From contig CM060958.1 of NCBI GenBank assembly GCA_030765055.1, forward strand, positions 109,755,127 to 109,819,126: 64,000 nt of DNA, given 5' to 3'. A program made the translations under genes and the position numbers. Shown one piece after another: positions 43,540-55,505 of the stretch. Origin of the DNA: Mantis religiosa (taxonomy: Eukaryota; Arthropoda; Insecta; Mantodea; Mantidae). Within the stretch, counting starts at the first letter, position 1. The number at the start of each line of letters is the position of its first letter. The notes below the pieces were generated by a model that saw nothing but the letters and a program-made list of their open reading frames with translations, searched no databases and was not told the DNA's origin.

Positions 43540-43860
43540 TATGAATGAGTAGAACCAGACTGAAAAATTCAATACCATAGCCGGGATTTGAAACACGGAT
43601 CTCCCGCTCTCGGTGCGGTTGCTCTAAAACACTGAGAAACAACGGCCAACTTATCGACATTACATTAAATTCTCCAACTGACTCATATGTTTCCCAGTAG
43701 AGCACTAGGGGTTCTCATGTGCTATGAGACACGCACCTTTTGTGACGACTATGCTGTAAGTACTTAAGTCCCAGGCTTCATCGGAGAGTGGGAGATCCAT
43801 GGTTCAAATCCCGGCTAGTGTGGAAGAAATGATTATTTCCACCTTGTATATGTTTACATC
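43540..43860 (-). mobile_element. SINE C copy, longest
   Basis: The copy has tRNA-like sequence at both edges: reversed GATTTGAAACACGGATCTCC near 43585 and forward GGTTCAAATCCCGGC near 43805. The family may therefore be built of two inverted tRNA-like ends around a unique core. Confidence 0.65.
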
Positions 43861-44375
43861 GATTCACCATCGTTAATGATTGTACACTGTTGTAGAAATT
43901 GAATAAATTAAAACTGGCATTTGTGGCTAAAGATGAAAACCTCTTTGATCTTATCAAAGGGATAAATGAGTAATTAGTACATCGCCTGTGAAAGCAAGTG
44001 AAAATAATTTATTTTTATTTCCGCGTGAATTGGTTTAACATAAAATTATTATTTAATTTTATCTGACCTAAAGCAAATGAAACCAAGAATAAAAGCAAAA
44101 TCAGAACTTTACCGTTTAGTGTCTCTTTGCTTCGCTATTTTTCACGTGGCTTTGACAAATCGTAACGTTAGTGCCATATATGTCTAACAAGTGACTGTGT
44201 TAAATCGTCTGAAAATCTTAGGACATCTTCAAAGACAGGAGACTAGGAAAAGAAAACACAATGAATCTGGGAAGAAAGAAACGGAAATATTGGATTTACA
44301 TAAAAAATGTTTATGTAACACTTGGGGGATTCGAATGAAACGTATGCTGAAATTATGTATACCAAATTCGTTGTT
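43861..44375. other. Unassigned AT-rich DNA
   Basis: Nothing recognised; a lysine and arginine rich frame at 44191-44370 is not assigned. Confidence 0.35.
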
Positions 44376-44596
44376 GCCCGCCTCTGTAGCGTGGATGGTA
44401 GCGTGTCTGTCTCACGTTCAAGAGGTCCCGAGTTTAAATCTCGGTCAGGATAAGGTTTTTCCGGGGGTTTCCTTAAAGACGGATTTCGGAGAACTCTAAG
44501 CTCTATGGACCCTGGACACATTTGAGCATCATTTCACCCATTTCACTCATCGTCCGATATGACTTAACGTTGTAGGACGTCAATTACAACAAAAAA
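44376..44596 (+). mobile_element. SINE A copy
   Basis: Plus-strand copy flanked by a 7-base TCGTTGT at 44368-44374 and 44597-44603, a likely target duplication. The head is GCCCGCCTCTGTAGCGTGGA and box B GTTTAAATC is changed. The linker before GATAAGG has a small deletion. Confidence 0.88.
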
Positions 44597-44689
44597 TCGT
44601 TGTCTACTTGGCATTGTCTGATCTACTGTATGTTAAACGACGATCCTGCGTAATTCTTAGCTGCATCCTCAGGCTCGTGGTACAAGGTG

Positions 44690-45170
44690 TCGCCAGACAA
44701 ATGTGTATCTGACCTATTGTACCTATGTACCAAGTGGGGCATCCCTGGGAGGAAGGATGAGGTGACAGGAGACAGAGGGCAGCCGTTCTAAGGACCCTCG
44801 AAAGTGCAGAGGGCAGAGTACTGTCCACCAACGCAAAGTAAGTCCCTGAAAGGAATGTGCCATACAATGCCACCGTTACACAGTGCGATAGGGACAGCGA
44901 ATATATGTGACAGAGAATGCATGCTACACAAGGAGCAGAACCGTAAAAAAAACATGCGCCTTGTTCATTCTCTACTCGAAAACCGAGAAGATTTATTCTC
45001 TAAAATAGAAGAGGTCAGAATGTTTTTGAATGGTCTGTAACTGAACTGACTTGGAGTGTCATAAACCTGTCCAACCTGTCCAGGAAGGGAGTGGAAACCT
45101 TCTCCAACCCCTTGCGTCTCAGGCCCCGGAGACTTTCTTTGCTGTGGTAAACTGTACCTCCACTTTACTA
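44690..45170 (-). mobile_element. SINE F tail and second-body fragments
   Basis: 44690-44812 matches the GC-rich SINE F tail at 17.7 kb. 44815-45170 matches the second body block at 23.3 kb, with a short CCAACCTGTC duplication near 45070. The two are adjacent and in the same orientation. Confidence 0.65.
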
Positions 45171-45544
45171 CAGGTAGACTGCAAACAAAATGCAGTTGGT
45201 GTGCGCATGCGCCAGGAGAGCCTTCTCCCCTTCTCGCAATCCAAGCATCACGTGACTCCCACCCCTCCCTTCCTGTATGCGACAGAGCGCAAACCACACG
45301 AAATGAGTGTATTTTAATACTGTTTTGATTTTCAAAGTTAGCAGAAAATAATTGCCTCAGACATGACCTCGCAATCAATCAACAAATAGAATCATAGTTT
45401 CTTTAAACCCTGAGGAACAACGCAGTGATTTGGCAGAAAATGCAAAGAGTGAATGTAACATGACCAGAGTAGCCCGCATGTTGGAGGAGAGGTAATCCAA
45501 AATGACGGTATAGGGGGGAAAGCTAGAGGACTCCTGTGCTAGTA

Positions 45545-45945
45545 AGCCATGCCTCCAACAGCATTTTTTCGCAGTCTAGTTGTAGTTGGAAACTCCCCGG
45601 CAGGCCAGTTCAATCGGCAGCTCACCCAAGTGCGGTCCGGAAACTCCCACCAGACCGGGTTCGGAGACTGGATACCATCCTACCGGAGGCGGAAGTTTTA
45701 CTCAGAGCATGTCATCCTGCCATGCACCCCCGAGACTCCCGCCGACACTTCTACCCTGAAAGATAGCACCAGATGTGAAATGATAATGGAGGGATGTAAC
45801 TAATCTACCCAGCATTCGCCTGGCGACTGGGGAAAGGCCCCCACCACCCCAAATAAAACATGTCAGGTAGGTCAGCCACGGGAGTCGAAACCGGGCCTCT
45901 TGAATACGGGCCTCAGATGAAACCGCCTGAGATATTCCGCACGTT
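45545..45945 (-). mobile_element. SINE F copy
   Basis: Minus-strand copy. The box B region appears near 45880 in reverse (GGAGTCGAAACCGGGCC), then the body and the tail with CATGTCATCCTGCCATG. Much of the GC-rich tail is diverged. Confidence 0.65.
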
Positions 45946-47321
45946 ATACTCCACTTTACATGGAAAAACTTTCGAAAACTTTGGTTTTCTAAAAATGACT
46001 CCAACAACTTTGATTATATTTTTGAAGTGAAAACTTTGTTAGGCGCGTTGAGCACTTTTTGTAGACAGTGAATGAAACTGAGTCGTAACGTTGGAATATG
46101 TGACGCTCATTCTGATGAATTCGGCTCGAGTCAGCTCAATCGGAACTAACCCCTCCCCCCAACACTCATTCGTTATTTTAGTCTATTTTATGACAAATAA
46201 AATTTATATCTTAAAATGTCTGAGAATAGCCTCTGGAGTCGTTTATATTCTGGTTAACTTGCAGAATATATAGTGACACACATATTAAAAACACGGACTA
46301 CAACATGAATGATATATTCTGAATTACAAACTCTTAGTTGAGGTTAAGAGAAATGACACTTGCTTTGAGCGACAGTTGAACCACTTCCTGTCAGCACATG
46401 CACTATAATCAATTTTTCTTTTGGCCAGGCTTTCCATCTACATCCACACCGGTTGGTTGGCATCACCCACTCCCAACGTAATAAACATATAGTACAGGAA
46501 GGCGACTACGAAACAGAGACCATCTGTGTGAAAGGATCTTCGTGATATAACCACAGAGCTAACGCACGTTAAATAAGATACGGCACTAGTGTAGGTTATT
46601 GTTACTCCACGAAGACGCCATCTGCTGTTCGCCTGTCATCACTTATTCGATGAAAGAAATTATACAGTAAGAGAGAAAAGAAGTTCACAGATGCCGCTTG
46701 AAGATCGGCGAGGAGAGAATCATAATAACTGGCTTAGAACCGCGCGGAAGAATGCTGGAATTGAATGACTTCGGCTTAGACCACAACGAACACCTCCGAG
46801 TACAACAATGGAAGGTGGCCTGGCCTATGGGCCTATCTCTATGACGGCGAGGGAACAGCGGCATTGGGGCCGGACCTGAGGGGAGGGTCGATTGCTGGCC
46901 CCGGTAGCTATGGCAACAAAACCAAACCAAAACGTAACAGGGGCAAGCTAGTAGCGGCAGGAAACGTGGGTGAATGGGTGGGGCAGTGGTAGGCACCAGT
47001 GGTGGATCCAACTTTACTCACTATGCGTCTAGCAACAATATGACACTTCTTTGAAACTGGTGATAAGCGCAGAGTTTAAAAAACCGCAAGTGTGTCTTTG
47101 TTGCGTGAAACTGGGGTTGAAATCAAAATAATCCTTTTACAGTGACACTGTATTTCAATGTATATTTTAAATTTTACGACAACTGTACTTCTAGTGCAAA
47201 ATTTCCTTGCTTGTAGGGCTTCTTATTAAGAACGTCCACCTGAAGGATGTTCACTAATATTGAAAAATTAGTTGTTCAGAATAGAAAACGTTTTGTTTTA
47301 CATCATTATATTTCATGCATA
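45946..47321. other. Unassigned DNA
   Basis: A GC-rich patch at 46.68-47.01 kb gives a 108-codon minus-strand frame rich in proline. It has no recognised domain and no window repeat. Confidence 0.35.
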
Positions 47322-47558
47322 GTCCGCGTCGGTAGCATAGATGGTAGCGTGCCTGCCTCACGTTCAAGAGGTCCCGAGTTCGAATCTCGGTCAGGCTGAG
47401 TTACCTGGATAAGGTTTTCCGGAATTTTCCCTTATCCTGATAGACGAATGTCAGGTAACTCTAAGCTCCATTGACCCCGGACTCATTTGAGCATCTTTTC
47501 ACTCATTTCATTCATCGTCCGATATGATAACGTTGGAGGACGTAAATTATAAAAAAAT
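47322..47558 (+). mobile_element. SINE A, well preserved copy
   Basis: Head TCGGTAGCATAGATGGTAGC, box B GTTCGAATC, complete body, end GGAGGACGTAAATTA plus A-run. One of the least decayed copies. Confidence 0.92.
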
Positions 47559-47684
47559 CTAAGTCATTACATCTATAGGAAAAAGGACTGTGGAATATAA
47601 TAAATTAAAAGAGGAACTTAAAAATATTTTGAGAAACCCACTAAAGATTTAACAATGTTATATAAATAATTTCAAATGCTATAT

Positions 47685-47910
47685 AGGAGAATATCTATAG
47701 CAGGATGTGCAAAATTAGACAGAAAGGCAAATGCAAGTATTCGTGAAAAATTAAAAGTAGACGATCTAAATAGGATAATTAAGAAACAAACAAAATTAGA
47801 AGTTGCACTTGCACAGAATGCAAAACAATAGAATACCTAAAACAGCTATAAATTATGAGTCACTAGGTAGAAGGAAACCAAGAAGATCCAAGGAACGATG
47901 AAATCAATAA
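47685..47910 (+). pseudogene. LINE reverse transcriptase, extreme C-terminus
   Basis: RRISIAGCAKLDRKANASIR then EKLKVDDLNRII is followed, after a stop and shift, by RIPKTAINYESLGRRKPRRS. The pattern (A-G-C-x-x-x-D-R, I-R-E-x-L-x-V, G-R-R-x-x-x-R-x-x-x-R-W) is the well known tail of many insect endonuclease-reverse transcriptases. The element is truncated upstream. A GA-rich stretch follows at 47945-47975. Confidence 0.6.
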
Positions 47911-47975
47911 TGGGAGCCGTAACGGGCTGAATACCAAACCGTGAAGTAGAAGAAACAGGAGGAAGAGGAGGAGAC

Positions 47976-48858
47976 TACAAAATGTGACGAGTTAATTTAA
48001 CCAATCCAGGAGTTTGACAAGGGTGACGTCACCCACGTCAGAATGCCATCAGAGAATGGAAGATTAAAAGTTCAGAAGAAATTAGACGTGTTATACTAAT
48101 CGTCTTTTATATGCATAGCTCATTTTATTTGATAGAAAAGTCATTGCAAATATTAGTTTACAAATGGACCAAATATGGCAACAATATTGGTGCGAACCCA
48201 TTGTTTCGATAAGCGCGCTGACGCACACAAACGGGGAGATAGTGCAGCCGGAGATAAGGGATAGATAGTGTAGCGCGGAGATAAAAGCTTGCCGAAACAG
48301 ATAAAGAGACAAATTGCTGACTGGAAGTTTTGATTTCTTGTTTGTTACAGAACATTCCTTAAATGTCTGGAAATATCAATGGACGAATAAAAAGGAGCCG
48401 CGATCGCCAGTTAGGGACAGAGTCGAAGTGGTAATTAGAATCGTGCAGCTGTGTTTTGAAAGTGAACTCTTTGTTTGTGGGTGTGGCAGACGAACTTGAA
48501 GGCTGTATTTGTGTATGTTACGTAATTCTGCTACTGTAAGGATTGACCAAAATGTATTTCTACGGAAATAAAGAACATTTTGAATTTCTGCAAATTGGAC
48601 TTCTAATTTTACGAAACCACAAAGTCACAACATAAATTATTTCAGTAAAAGAAAAAACGGAAGCTATGTCATTTAGAGGAAATAACCGTATTGGGAGTAA
48701 AAGTTGAGTATATAATAAAATAATTCAACAGGTACTACATTTTAACTATTTAGGAGCGATGCTAGATTTAATTTAGATACAAATCTGCGTATATTTTAAT
48801 TAATGCATGGAACACTAAGAAGAACCTTTTTAATTATTTATTTTTTACTATTTTTATT
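47976..48858. other. Unassigned DNA
   Basis: A GTGACGTCACCC word at 48023-48034 contains a perfect TGACGTCA. No gene was recognised. Confidence 0.35.
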
Positions 48859-49080
48859 AACGTTCTAAAACATTACGTTATATTAGACAATGAATGCAAT
48901 GACGTTCAAAGTAATCCAGGTTCCATATAGCTTAGAGGTACCCAATATTCATGTTTCAGGATAAGGGAAAATCTCGGCAAAATCCTTATCCACATAATTA
49001 TAGTTCAGCCTGATCGAGATGTTCGAAACTGAGACTCTTGGACGGAGGCAGACACACTAACACCTACGCTACATAGGCAC
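48859..49080 (-). mobile_element. SINE A, old copy
   Basis: Minus-strand copy with small deletions in the body and a decayed head ending at GCTACATAGGCAC. Confidence 0.78.
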
Positions 49081-49137
49081 TTCAAGAGGAAGTTTGAAAA
49101 TTATACAGAATGAAAGATAAATTTTATAAAGCAATGG

Positions 49138-49460
49138 ATGTGTGGACTTTTATGTAGGACTAAAGCATTGATTTTCAAAGGGGGGAAAAACGAAAACTGC
49201 ATCCAAATAGCGGAAATGAATTTCATACGAGCAGTTAGAAGATGCACTAGAGGGGAAAGAATACTGAATGAACAAATAAGAGAGGAATTATTTTGCAATA
49301 AAAAGATACACAATACAAACATTTGGAGAGAATATTTGAAACGAAGGAAGATCGTAACTCGAAAATGGCCTTGAAACATCGATCCTCATGGAGGGGGAAA
49401 ATAGAACGACTCAGAATATGGGAAGGGAGAAGCAGAGGTAGGTATAATTTATAGAAGAAC
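49138..49460 (+). pseudogene. LINE reverse transcriptase, C-terminal fragment
   Basis: The frame reads CIQIAEMNFIRAVRRCTRGE then RILNEQIREEL, equivalent to the x-x-I-Q-x-x-E-M-x-F-L-R ... R-x-R-N-x-x-I-R-E-E-L pattern of insect endonuclease-reverse transcriptases. After a stop, a decayed G-R-S-R-G-R segment follows. It is the same type of tail as at 47.7 kb but retains more on the N-terminal side. Truncated. Confidence 0.55.
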
Positions 49461-49484
49461 TAAATGATAATATCATCACTTGTA

Positions 49485-50200
49485 CGAGGGGGGGGGCCAA
49501 AAGAAACCGCACTGTTGTCATACAAAATCTATTGATGAACCTTTTTACAAAATTACTTCAGTCACCTTCAAAATACTCTCCATTAAATGCGATGCACTTA
49601 TCAAGTCTCTTTTCCAAATGTTGGAAGCATGTTTGGAACTCTTCAAGTTTGATACTGTCCAGTGCCCTTTGCGAAGCTGTTTTTACCGCCTCCACATCCT
49701 CATAACGCTTCCATTTTAGCCTTTTTTTCATTCGTGGAAATAGGAAAAAGTCGCACGGGGCTAGGTCCGGCGAATACGGAGCGTGGGGAACGACAGACCA
49801 CCTCTGAGATTCCAAATAGTGGGTCACTCGTAAGGCAGTGTGTGCTGGAGCGATGTCGTGATGCAGAAACCAGTTACCTGATCGCCAAAGTTCCGGGCGT
49901 TTCCTCCTCACATCCTCTCGCAGACGCCTTAAAACATCCAAGTAAAAGTGCTGGTTAACAGTCTGGCCAGGGGGTACGAATTCCCGATGCACAACTCCAC
50001 GAACATCAAAAAAGACAATGCTCATCGTCTTCACATTTGACCTCAGTTGCCTTGCTTTGTTTTGTCTGGGAGAGTTGGGAGTCCTCCACTGGCTTGACAC
50101 TTGCTTGGTTTCTGGGTCATACCCGTAACACCAACTCTCATCCCCTGTAATGACTTTGTTCAAGAAGTTTGGATCACGTGCAATCTCTGACACACATTCA
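49485..50200 (-). mobile_element. Mariner family 4, 5'-truncated, intact catalytic triad
   Basis: The minus-strand element ends at 49485 next to TA (49483-49484) with an end starting CGAGGGGGGGGGCC. Only its 3' 715 bp remain. At 50200 it joins directly to the 3' end of another transposon, so its own 5' end is lost. Confidence 0.85.
49558..50200 (-). pseudogene. Mariner family 4 transposase, catalytic half
   Basis: About 210 residues are open without a break. The three acids are present: first in VITGDESWCYGYDPE, second in WFLHHDIAPAHTA, third in YSPDLAPCDFFLF. The spacing between the second and third is 34 residues, the DD34D signature of mariner. The C-terminus HLEKRLDKCIAFNGEYFEGD is natural. 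The N-terminal DNA-binding domain with its two helix-turn-helix motifs is missing; the first 14 codons of the open frame come from the joined transposon. It could not bind its ends alone. Confidence 0.9.
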
Positions 50201-50337
50201 TGCGAGTGCAAACATGTATAGATACTGGTGGAGGACACTTCCAACATTTTCTCTGAGATGTAAATAGTGTAATGTAATCTCCCAATTGTGTATTATATTC
50301 TCCCAAAGTTGCACGTGTGTCCTATTATCGGTTCAAA
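50201..50337 (+). mobile_element. 3' end of the transposon family seen at 8.2 and 30.7 kb
   Basis: The sequence from CGAGTGCAAACATGTATAGA to GTGTCCTATTATCGGTTCA matches 8668-8803 and 31089-31213. It holds only the last codons (GGHFQHFL) and the 3' untranslated part. It is fused to the mariner on its left. Confidence 0.8.
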
Positions 50338-51026
50338 AGTAATGGACTATTGAAGTGGTTCAGGTTTATGTGGATCACATTGTATTTACCGATTTTTATA
50401 GTAGGAGAATTAACTGAGAGTAAGAATATAGATAGAACCTCACCATCTTGGAGTGTTAGTCTTCATTGTTGTGCAGTATGTAAATGCAACACTCGATAAA
50501 AAGAAACGACGTCTACCGTTGAGAGATACGCCACTGTAGGTAGAGACATTGCCGTCGTGTTGAGAGGCGAGGGGAGTGTTCTACTTCAGCTTGGCGCTGA
50601 TCTACTGTACATAGTACCTTGCATCAGACGCTTTCTTGCACAAAGCGAGGGAGTTGGTAGTGCTGGGGTCATAAGGCTTCTCCACCCACTGCGGGACGAG
50701 ACGGGCCGGGCTCATCGTTTTCGTGGAAAGTAAGAAGGGGAGAAAAAAAAGTAAAATAATGGAGGAGAGAGGCGGCTTGTCTCCGGACTGGGGAATCGTC
50801 AGTAGGAACAGGGGTGAGCAAACATACTGTCACGCCAAACGTCAGCTTCAGCTGGTTTCGAACACTTGTCTTACTTAACAACAAATTACAATAACAATAA
50901 TAAACTTTGAAGCCAAAATAAGAGTTCTGCAAAGAAACTAATAAAAAATATATAATTTGCAGGCAAATTAAAAGATCTATGCAAATACAAGGTTATTTTA
51001 TGCCATGAGTGACTAGCTGTTTTCAA
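50338..51026. other. Unassigned DNA
   Basis: 50.5-50.85 kb is GC-richer. No motif or window repeat was recognised. Confidence 0.35.
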
Positions 51027-51195
51027 GTCCGCCTCTGTAGCTAGGTGATAGTGGGTGAGTTATCTAGATATGGGTTTTTCCAAAGTATTCCCTTGTCCTA
51101 AAATATGAATGCCTGGTAAATCTATGTTCTGTGGGCTCACTTGAGTATCATTTCTTTCATCGTCAGATATGACAACGTTGGACGACGTAAATTAA
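51027..51195 (+). mobile_element. SINE A with internal deletion
   Basis: Head GTCCGCCTCTGTAGCTAGGT, then a jump over box B to GGTGAGTTATCTAGATATGG, and the normal end GACGACGTAAATTA. Box B is missing, so it could not be transcribed by polymerase III. Confidence 0.8.
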
Positions 51196-51369
51196 TATAA
51201 CTGTTTCCAATACTCATAAATTCATAAATTTAATTAAAATATCTATTTTACTTTGACTTTTCTTCCATATTTTTTATTTTTGTTGCACTATATTATAAAA
51301 TATTAGCATTCAATGTTGACATAGCTTCCTACTTGTTTGTGAATCCACTGTAATGTAATAGTAACACAA

Positions 51370-51581
51370 TTAGCGTCATCCAATGTTAAGTCACTTGGGA
51401 CAATGAATGATATGGATGAAATGATGCTCAAATGAGCCCAGGTCCCATATAGCTTACAGTTATCCGATATTCAACTTTCACGATATAAGTGAAAAACCCG
51501 ATAAAAACAACCTGACCGAGATTCTTTCTCGGGATTTCTCAAACATGAGCTAGACGTGCTGTCACCACGTTATAAAGGCTT
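51370..51581 (-). mobile_element. SINE A, old copy
   Basis: Minus-strand body with a conserved ATGATGCTCAAATGAGCCCA and a degenerate head; the linker after GATAAGTG is shortened. Confidence 0.78.
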
Positions 51582-51696
51582 GCATTATCACTCATGGCTT
51601 ATTTGTTCATGTGACCTAAAAAAACGCAAAAGAAAACTCTACTTTAACACAACTCTAGTGATTTTTTTTCAATCCTTACACCTTCTTTCATATATA

Positions 51697-52330
51697 ATTT
51701 GGTTGTCTCAAAAGTAAAGTAGGTTATTTGATTTTGATCTTTTGGAAAATGTATTGGGTTTCTTTGCTTTGGCAATGCCATTTACAGGATGTCATAGCTA
51801 CTGTTGTGTATATTAGGAGCACTTATCACTCTTCAGTTGTTAATAAACGATCACAAAATGGAGATAATGAAGTTTGAACTTCTAAAGCACTACTAGAAAC
51901 AAGATTATAAAGGCGCTGCCGCGGCTCGTAGAATATGTGAAGTGAAAGGAGCGTGTGGCAGAACGATGATTCCAACGTTTCAACAATGGAGATGAAAACA
52001 CTTAACATTTATCACGTTCTGGAATACCTAAAATTTGGAATATTGAGGATACACGCCAAGTTTTGCGAGAAAGTACCCGTAGGCTTTCAGAAGTACTTGG
52101 TGCATTAATAAATACCATACATCGCCATATTAAGACACTTGGAAAATCATACAGAAGCTGTAGATCTGTGCCTCATGAACTGACACCTCAACAGGCTGAA
52201 CGTAGAGTGGATGTCTGTCGTCAGCTTAACCGTAATCCCTTGGGTGATAAATTTCTCAGAATTGTCACTTGTGATAAAAAATGGGTTTATTACCGAAACC
52301 ATAATGCCTCGAAACATTTCACCTTCTCAT
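51697..52330 (+). mobile_element. Mariner family 3, 5' half
   Basis: It begins near TTGGTTGTCTCAAAAGTAAA, probably the terminal repeat. It contains the transposase start near 51858 with stops and shifts, and a readable block LGKSYRSCRSVPHELTPQQA. The first catalytic motif reads VTCDKKWVYYRN, so aspartate is kept and the following glutamate is lysine. Truncated at about 52330. Sister copy at 39.4-41.3 kb. Confidence 0.75.
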
Positions 52331-52455
52331 TCGTCTAATTTCACCAAAGAATTAAGTGTGGTATTCACGTCGCTGAATGAATGCAGAATAGTTCATCCAA
52401 CAAAATCATACAGAAAGAAGAAGTTAAAAAACAAACTTTTTTTTTTCAATACACG

Positions 52456-52772
52456 TACTGTCCTCCACAGGAGAGAAGGTCTCCGAGGCCTGAGACGCAG
52501 GGGGGTTGGAGAAGGTTCCTATAACCTCCCTGGACAGGTTTATGACACACCACGTCAGTACAGTTACAGATCATTCAAAAACATTCTGACGGCTTCTACT
52601 TTTATGAATGAACCTTCTCGGTTTGAGTGTACAAAATGAATAGGGTGCACGTTTTTAATGGTTTTGCTCCTTGTGTAGTAGGCGTTCTCTGCCACACACA
52701 TTCGCTGTCTTTGTCCTACTGTGTAAGAGAGCACATTCCTTTCAGGGACCTCCTTTGCGTTGCTTGACAGTA
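52456..52772 (+). mobile_element. SINE F second-body copy
   Basis: The plus-strand copy reads CTGTCCTCCACAGGAGAGAA, then GGCCTGAGACGCAGG, and runs to TTGCGTTGCTTGACAGT. It matches 23.29-23.6 kb closely. No head is attached. Confidence 0.8.
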
Positions 52773-52974
52773 ATTGTATTAAACAGTGAACAGTGTTTTA
52801 GACTTTCAAAAATGATATATATACACATTTATTTTTTTATATTTACCTATAATTTAAATCATGCAGCATTCAAATCTATCTTCCAGCGCCAGCAGCCATG
52901 TCACCTTTAACTGTGTGACATAGCTATCAGTACCAAGCATGAATTAATCGCAATTCCAGACTTTTTCTAAGGAA

Positions 52975-53165
52975 ATTTAAGCCCTGCAACGTTAACGATG
53001 AATGGAATGGGTGAAGTGATGCCCAAATGCACCCAAGATCCATAGAGCTTAAAGTTACCTGACCTGCATCTTCTAGCATACGGGAGAACCCCGGAAAAAT
53101 ACTTGTCCAGATAACTCGCCCTAACCGGGATTCGAACTCAGGACCTCTTGGATGTAAGACAAAAT
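52975..53165 (-). mobile_element. SINE A copy, 5'-truncated
   Basis: The minus-strand body and box B (GTTCGAATC in reverse near 53130) are present. The head is cut after CAAGAGGTCC. Confidence 0.8.
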
Positions 53166-54018
53166 GTGAGAGTTTGAGCTGCATTCAAAAAACAAAAATC
53201 GTGTTAATTTTATTATTCCTAGAGATGAGTATTTTTAGATTTTCCTAGGAATCCATATACAAGATTGTCTTCCCTAAAGTACAACAGAAAATAAAAAATC
53301 GTAATAGATTTTAGAAGCTGTTGTATTGAATTACGGTAAATTTTTAAAACTTTATTAATCTGCATTTATCTGTTGGAAAAGTGGCAAAGGGAGTTTTGTA
53401 ATTTCTGTGTTAAAATGAGAGAAAAATCTGTAACATGGAACCTACAAAGCTTTATCTTTCACCTGCTCCAGACATGAGAAAAGAATGAGTCACGCTCTGT
53501 AAAGGTTTTTTCAATTCTGGATTTTTAAACCCCGTGATAGACTGCAATCCGCAAAGCATACCAGTTGTGCTGGAAGCCTATACAGCGCGGCGTTTACTTT
53601 GTATTACCTTATATTCTCTATGAAACCTTAAAACATAAAAAAGCCCTGATCGTGTCACCCGCTTATTCCAGGGTTCTCCTGTTTACTGTTTTAAATAGAT
53701 TGCAGACATAGATACATTTCTTCTATTGAAGTATATTCACTTTTTACGAACATAGTTTGACCGAATCCTCTTTATTTTGTATTAATGGCCCTTTCTCCTG
53801 ATTATGAGAGTAACGTTTCCACCACACATTCAAAAGGCTTGCAGTTCGAACTTCAGCTAACCTTTATAATGTTTTCCTTCTTAGTCTTGGTCGAAAATAT
53901 CGAGTGGCAAATCTCATGAGCTACAAGATCAATAAAGCATTCTTTTACTCGCTTCGTTCATCTGCAACACTGCTTAGTCACATAATTTTTCGTTAATAAC
54001 TTTGATTTCTTTTTAAAA
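53166..54018. other. Unassigned AT-rich DNA
   Basis: Nothing recognised. Confidence 0.35.
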
Positions 54019-54208
54019 TAAATGTCCTTCAATAGCACGATGAATGAAATGGGTGAAATGATGCTCAAGTGAACCCAGAGTCCATGTAGTTTACAGTTAA
54101 CATTCATTTTTCAGGATAAGAGAAAACCCCGAAAAAAGTAATTTCAGATAACTCACCTTGACCGAAATTCGATCTCGGAACCTCATGAACGTGAGGCAAA
54201 CACGAGAA
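54019..54208 (-). mobile_element. SINE A copy
   Basis: Minus-strand copy lacking part of the 3' segment; the head ends at GTGAGGCAAACACG. Confidence 0.78.
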
Positions 54209-54498
54209 CTAAAGTGAAATTGCATATTTTACAAAGAAAAAACAAGAAAAAAGAAAAGAAAGAAGAAACAGGGAAAGAAGGATGGAAGAAAAAATTGTGA
54301 CTTGAAGCACCTATAATTACGACGGTGGTCTGAAAAGTTTCCCCACCTCAGCATGAAGATTGCAGCACTCGTAAACAAAAGCTAGTAAATTTCCTTGTTC
54401 ATCTGTTGACAGTTACTCACCAAAGTTTCAGCCATTTTTGAAGCTCATTTGTTATGTAACCGTCATTTGAGTGAGTTGATGCGAGTGTTTTTAGCAAA

Positions 54499-55505
54499 AT
54501 GGACAAATTCGAGTATCGAGCTGTCATTTAATATTTGTTTTTGGAAAGGCAATATGTCTACACAAGTCAAAGATGAGTTGGATTCTGTGTATGAGGACAC
54601 TGCACCATCATTTACTACAGAGAAATTTTAGGCAGCTGAATTTAAATGTTGCAGCAAGAGCTTGGGAAACGATGAACGTTCGGGACGTTCAAAAACTGCA
54701 ACTACCACCGAAAACATCGTCAAAGTTCACCAAATGGTGCTAGGCGACCACCGAATTAAAGTAAGAGATAGCAGAGGCTATGCACATGTCAAAAGAGCGT
54801 GTTTGTCATATATTAAATCAATATTTATACATGAGAAAGCCGTCTGTACGTTGGGTGCCACGTTTGCTCACGTTAGACCAAAAACGTGTTCGAATGAATA
54901 TTTTCAATGCTCTGCTGGCGCAGTTTAGGCGCAATAAATCCGAGTTTTGGAACCAATTAATTACTGTAGATGATCCTTGGATACACTGGACTGCAAAGAG
55001 TGAACCGGCTCCAAAAGAAGAAAAAGCTGTTGTTGTTTTTTCGGCTGGGAAATGATGGCGACTGTTTTTTTTTTTGGGGGGGGGGATAGTCATGGAGTTA
55101 TTTTAATCGCTTATCTTCATAAAGGAAAAACCATTACAGGAGCATACTACGCATCATTACTTGACAAGCTGAAGGCAGAACTTGCGGGAAAACGACCACA
55201 TTTGCAGAAAAAGAAAATCATATCTCACACCTCAGCGGTTGCAATGGCGAAAATCCACGAATTACGGTTTGAACTACTTGACCATCCGCCTTACTCACCA
55301 GATCTAGCCCCAAGCGACTTCGTATTGTTCCCTCATCTGAAAATTGCATTCGGAGGACAGAGATTTTCGTCAAATGAAGAGACAGTCACCGTCGTGAACA
55401 ATTATTTTGCAGAGAACAGCTTCGAGTACTATTTGGACGGGTTACAGAGAGGGGAGCATCGCTGGGAGAAGTGTGTAGAGTTACAAGGAGACTATGTTGA
55501 AAAAC
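54499..55505 (+). pseudogene. Mariner family 1 transposase, copy 2
   Basis: From the ATG of MDKFEYRAVI the gene is broken by shifts in its first 60 codons. It is readable through RWVPRLLTLDQKRVRMN and ITVDDPWIHW (first aspartate kept, next residue changed). A frame from 55052 runs to the end: the second-aspartate motif is deleted (KKKIISHTSAVAMAK lacks the HQDNAP part), but SPDLAPSDFVLF is intact. The natural C-terminus YYLDGLQRGEHRWEKCVELQ is the first unit of the tandem array. A G-run at 55077-55085 adds a further shift. Confidence 0.88.

Noticed and set aside
46685..47011. Proline-rich 108-codon gene on the minus strand
   Set aside because: Composition follows a GC-rich patch; no domain, no splice context, no conserved motif recognised.
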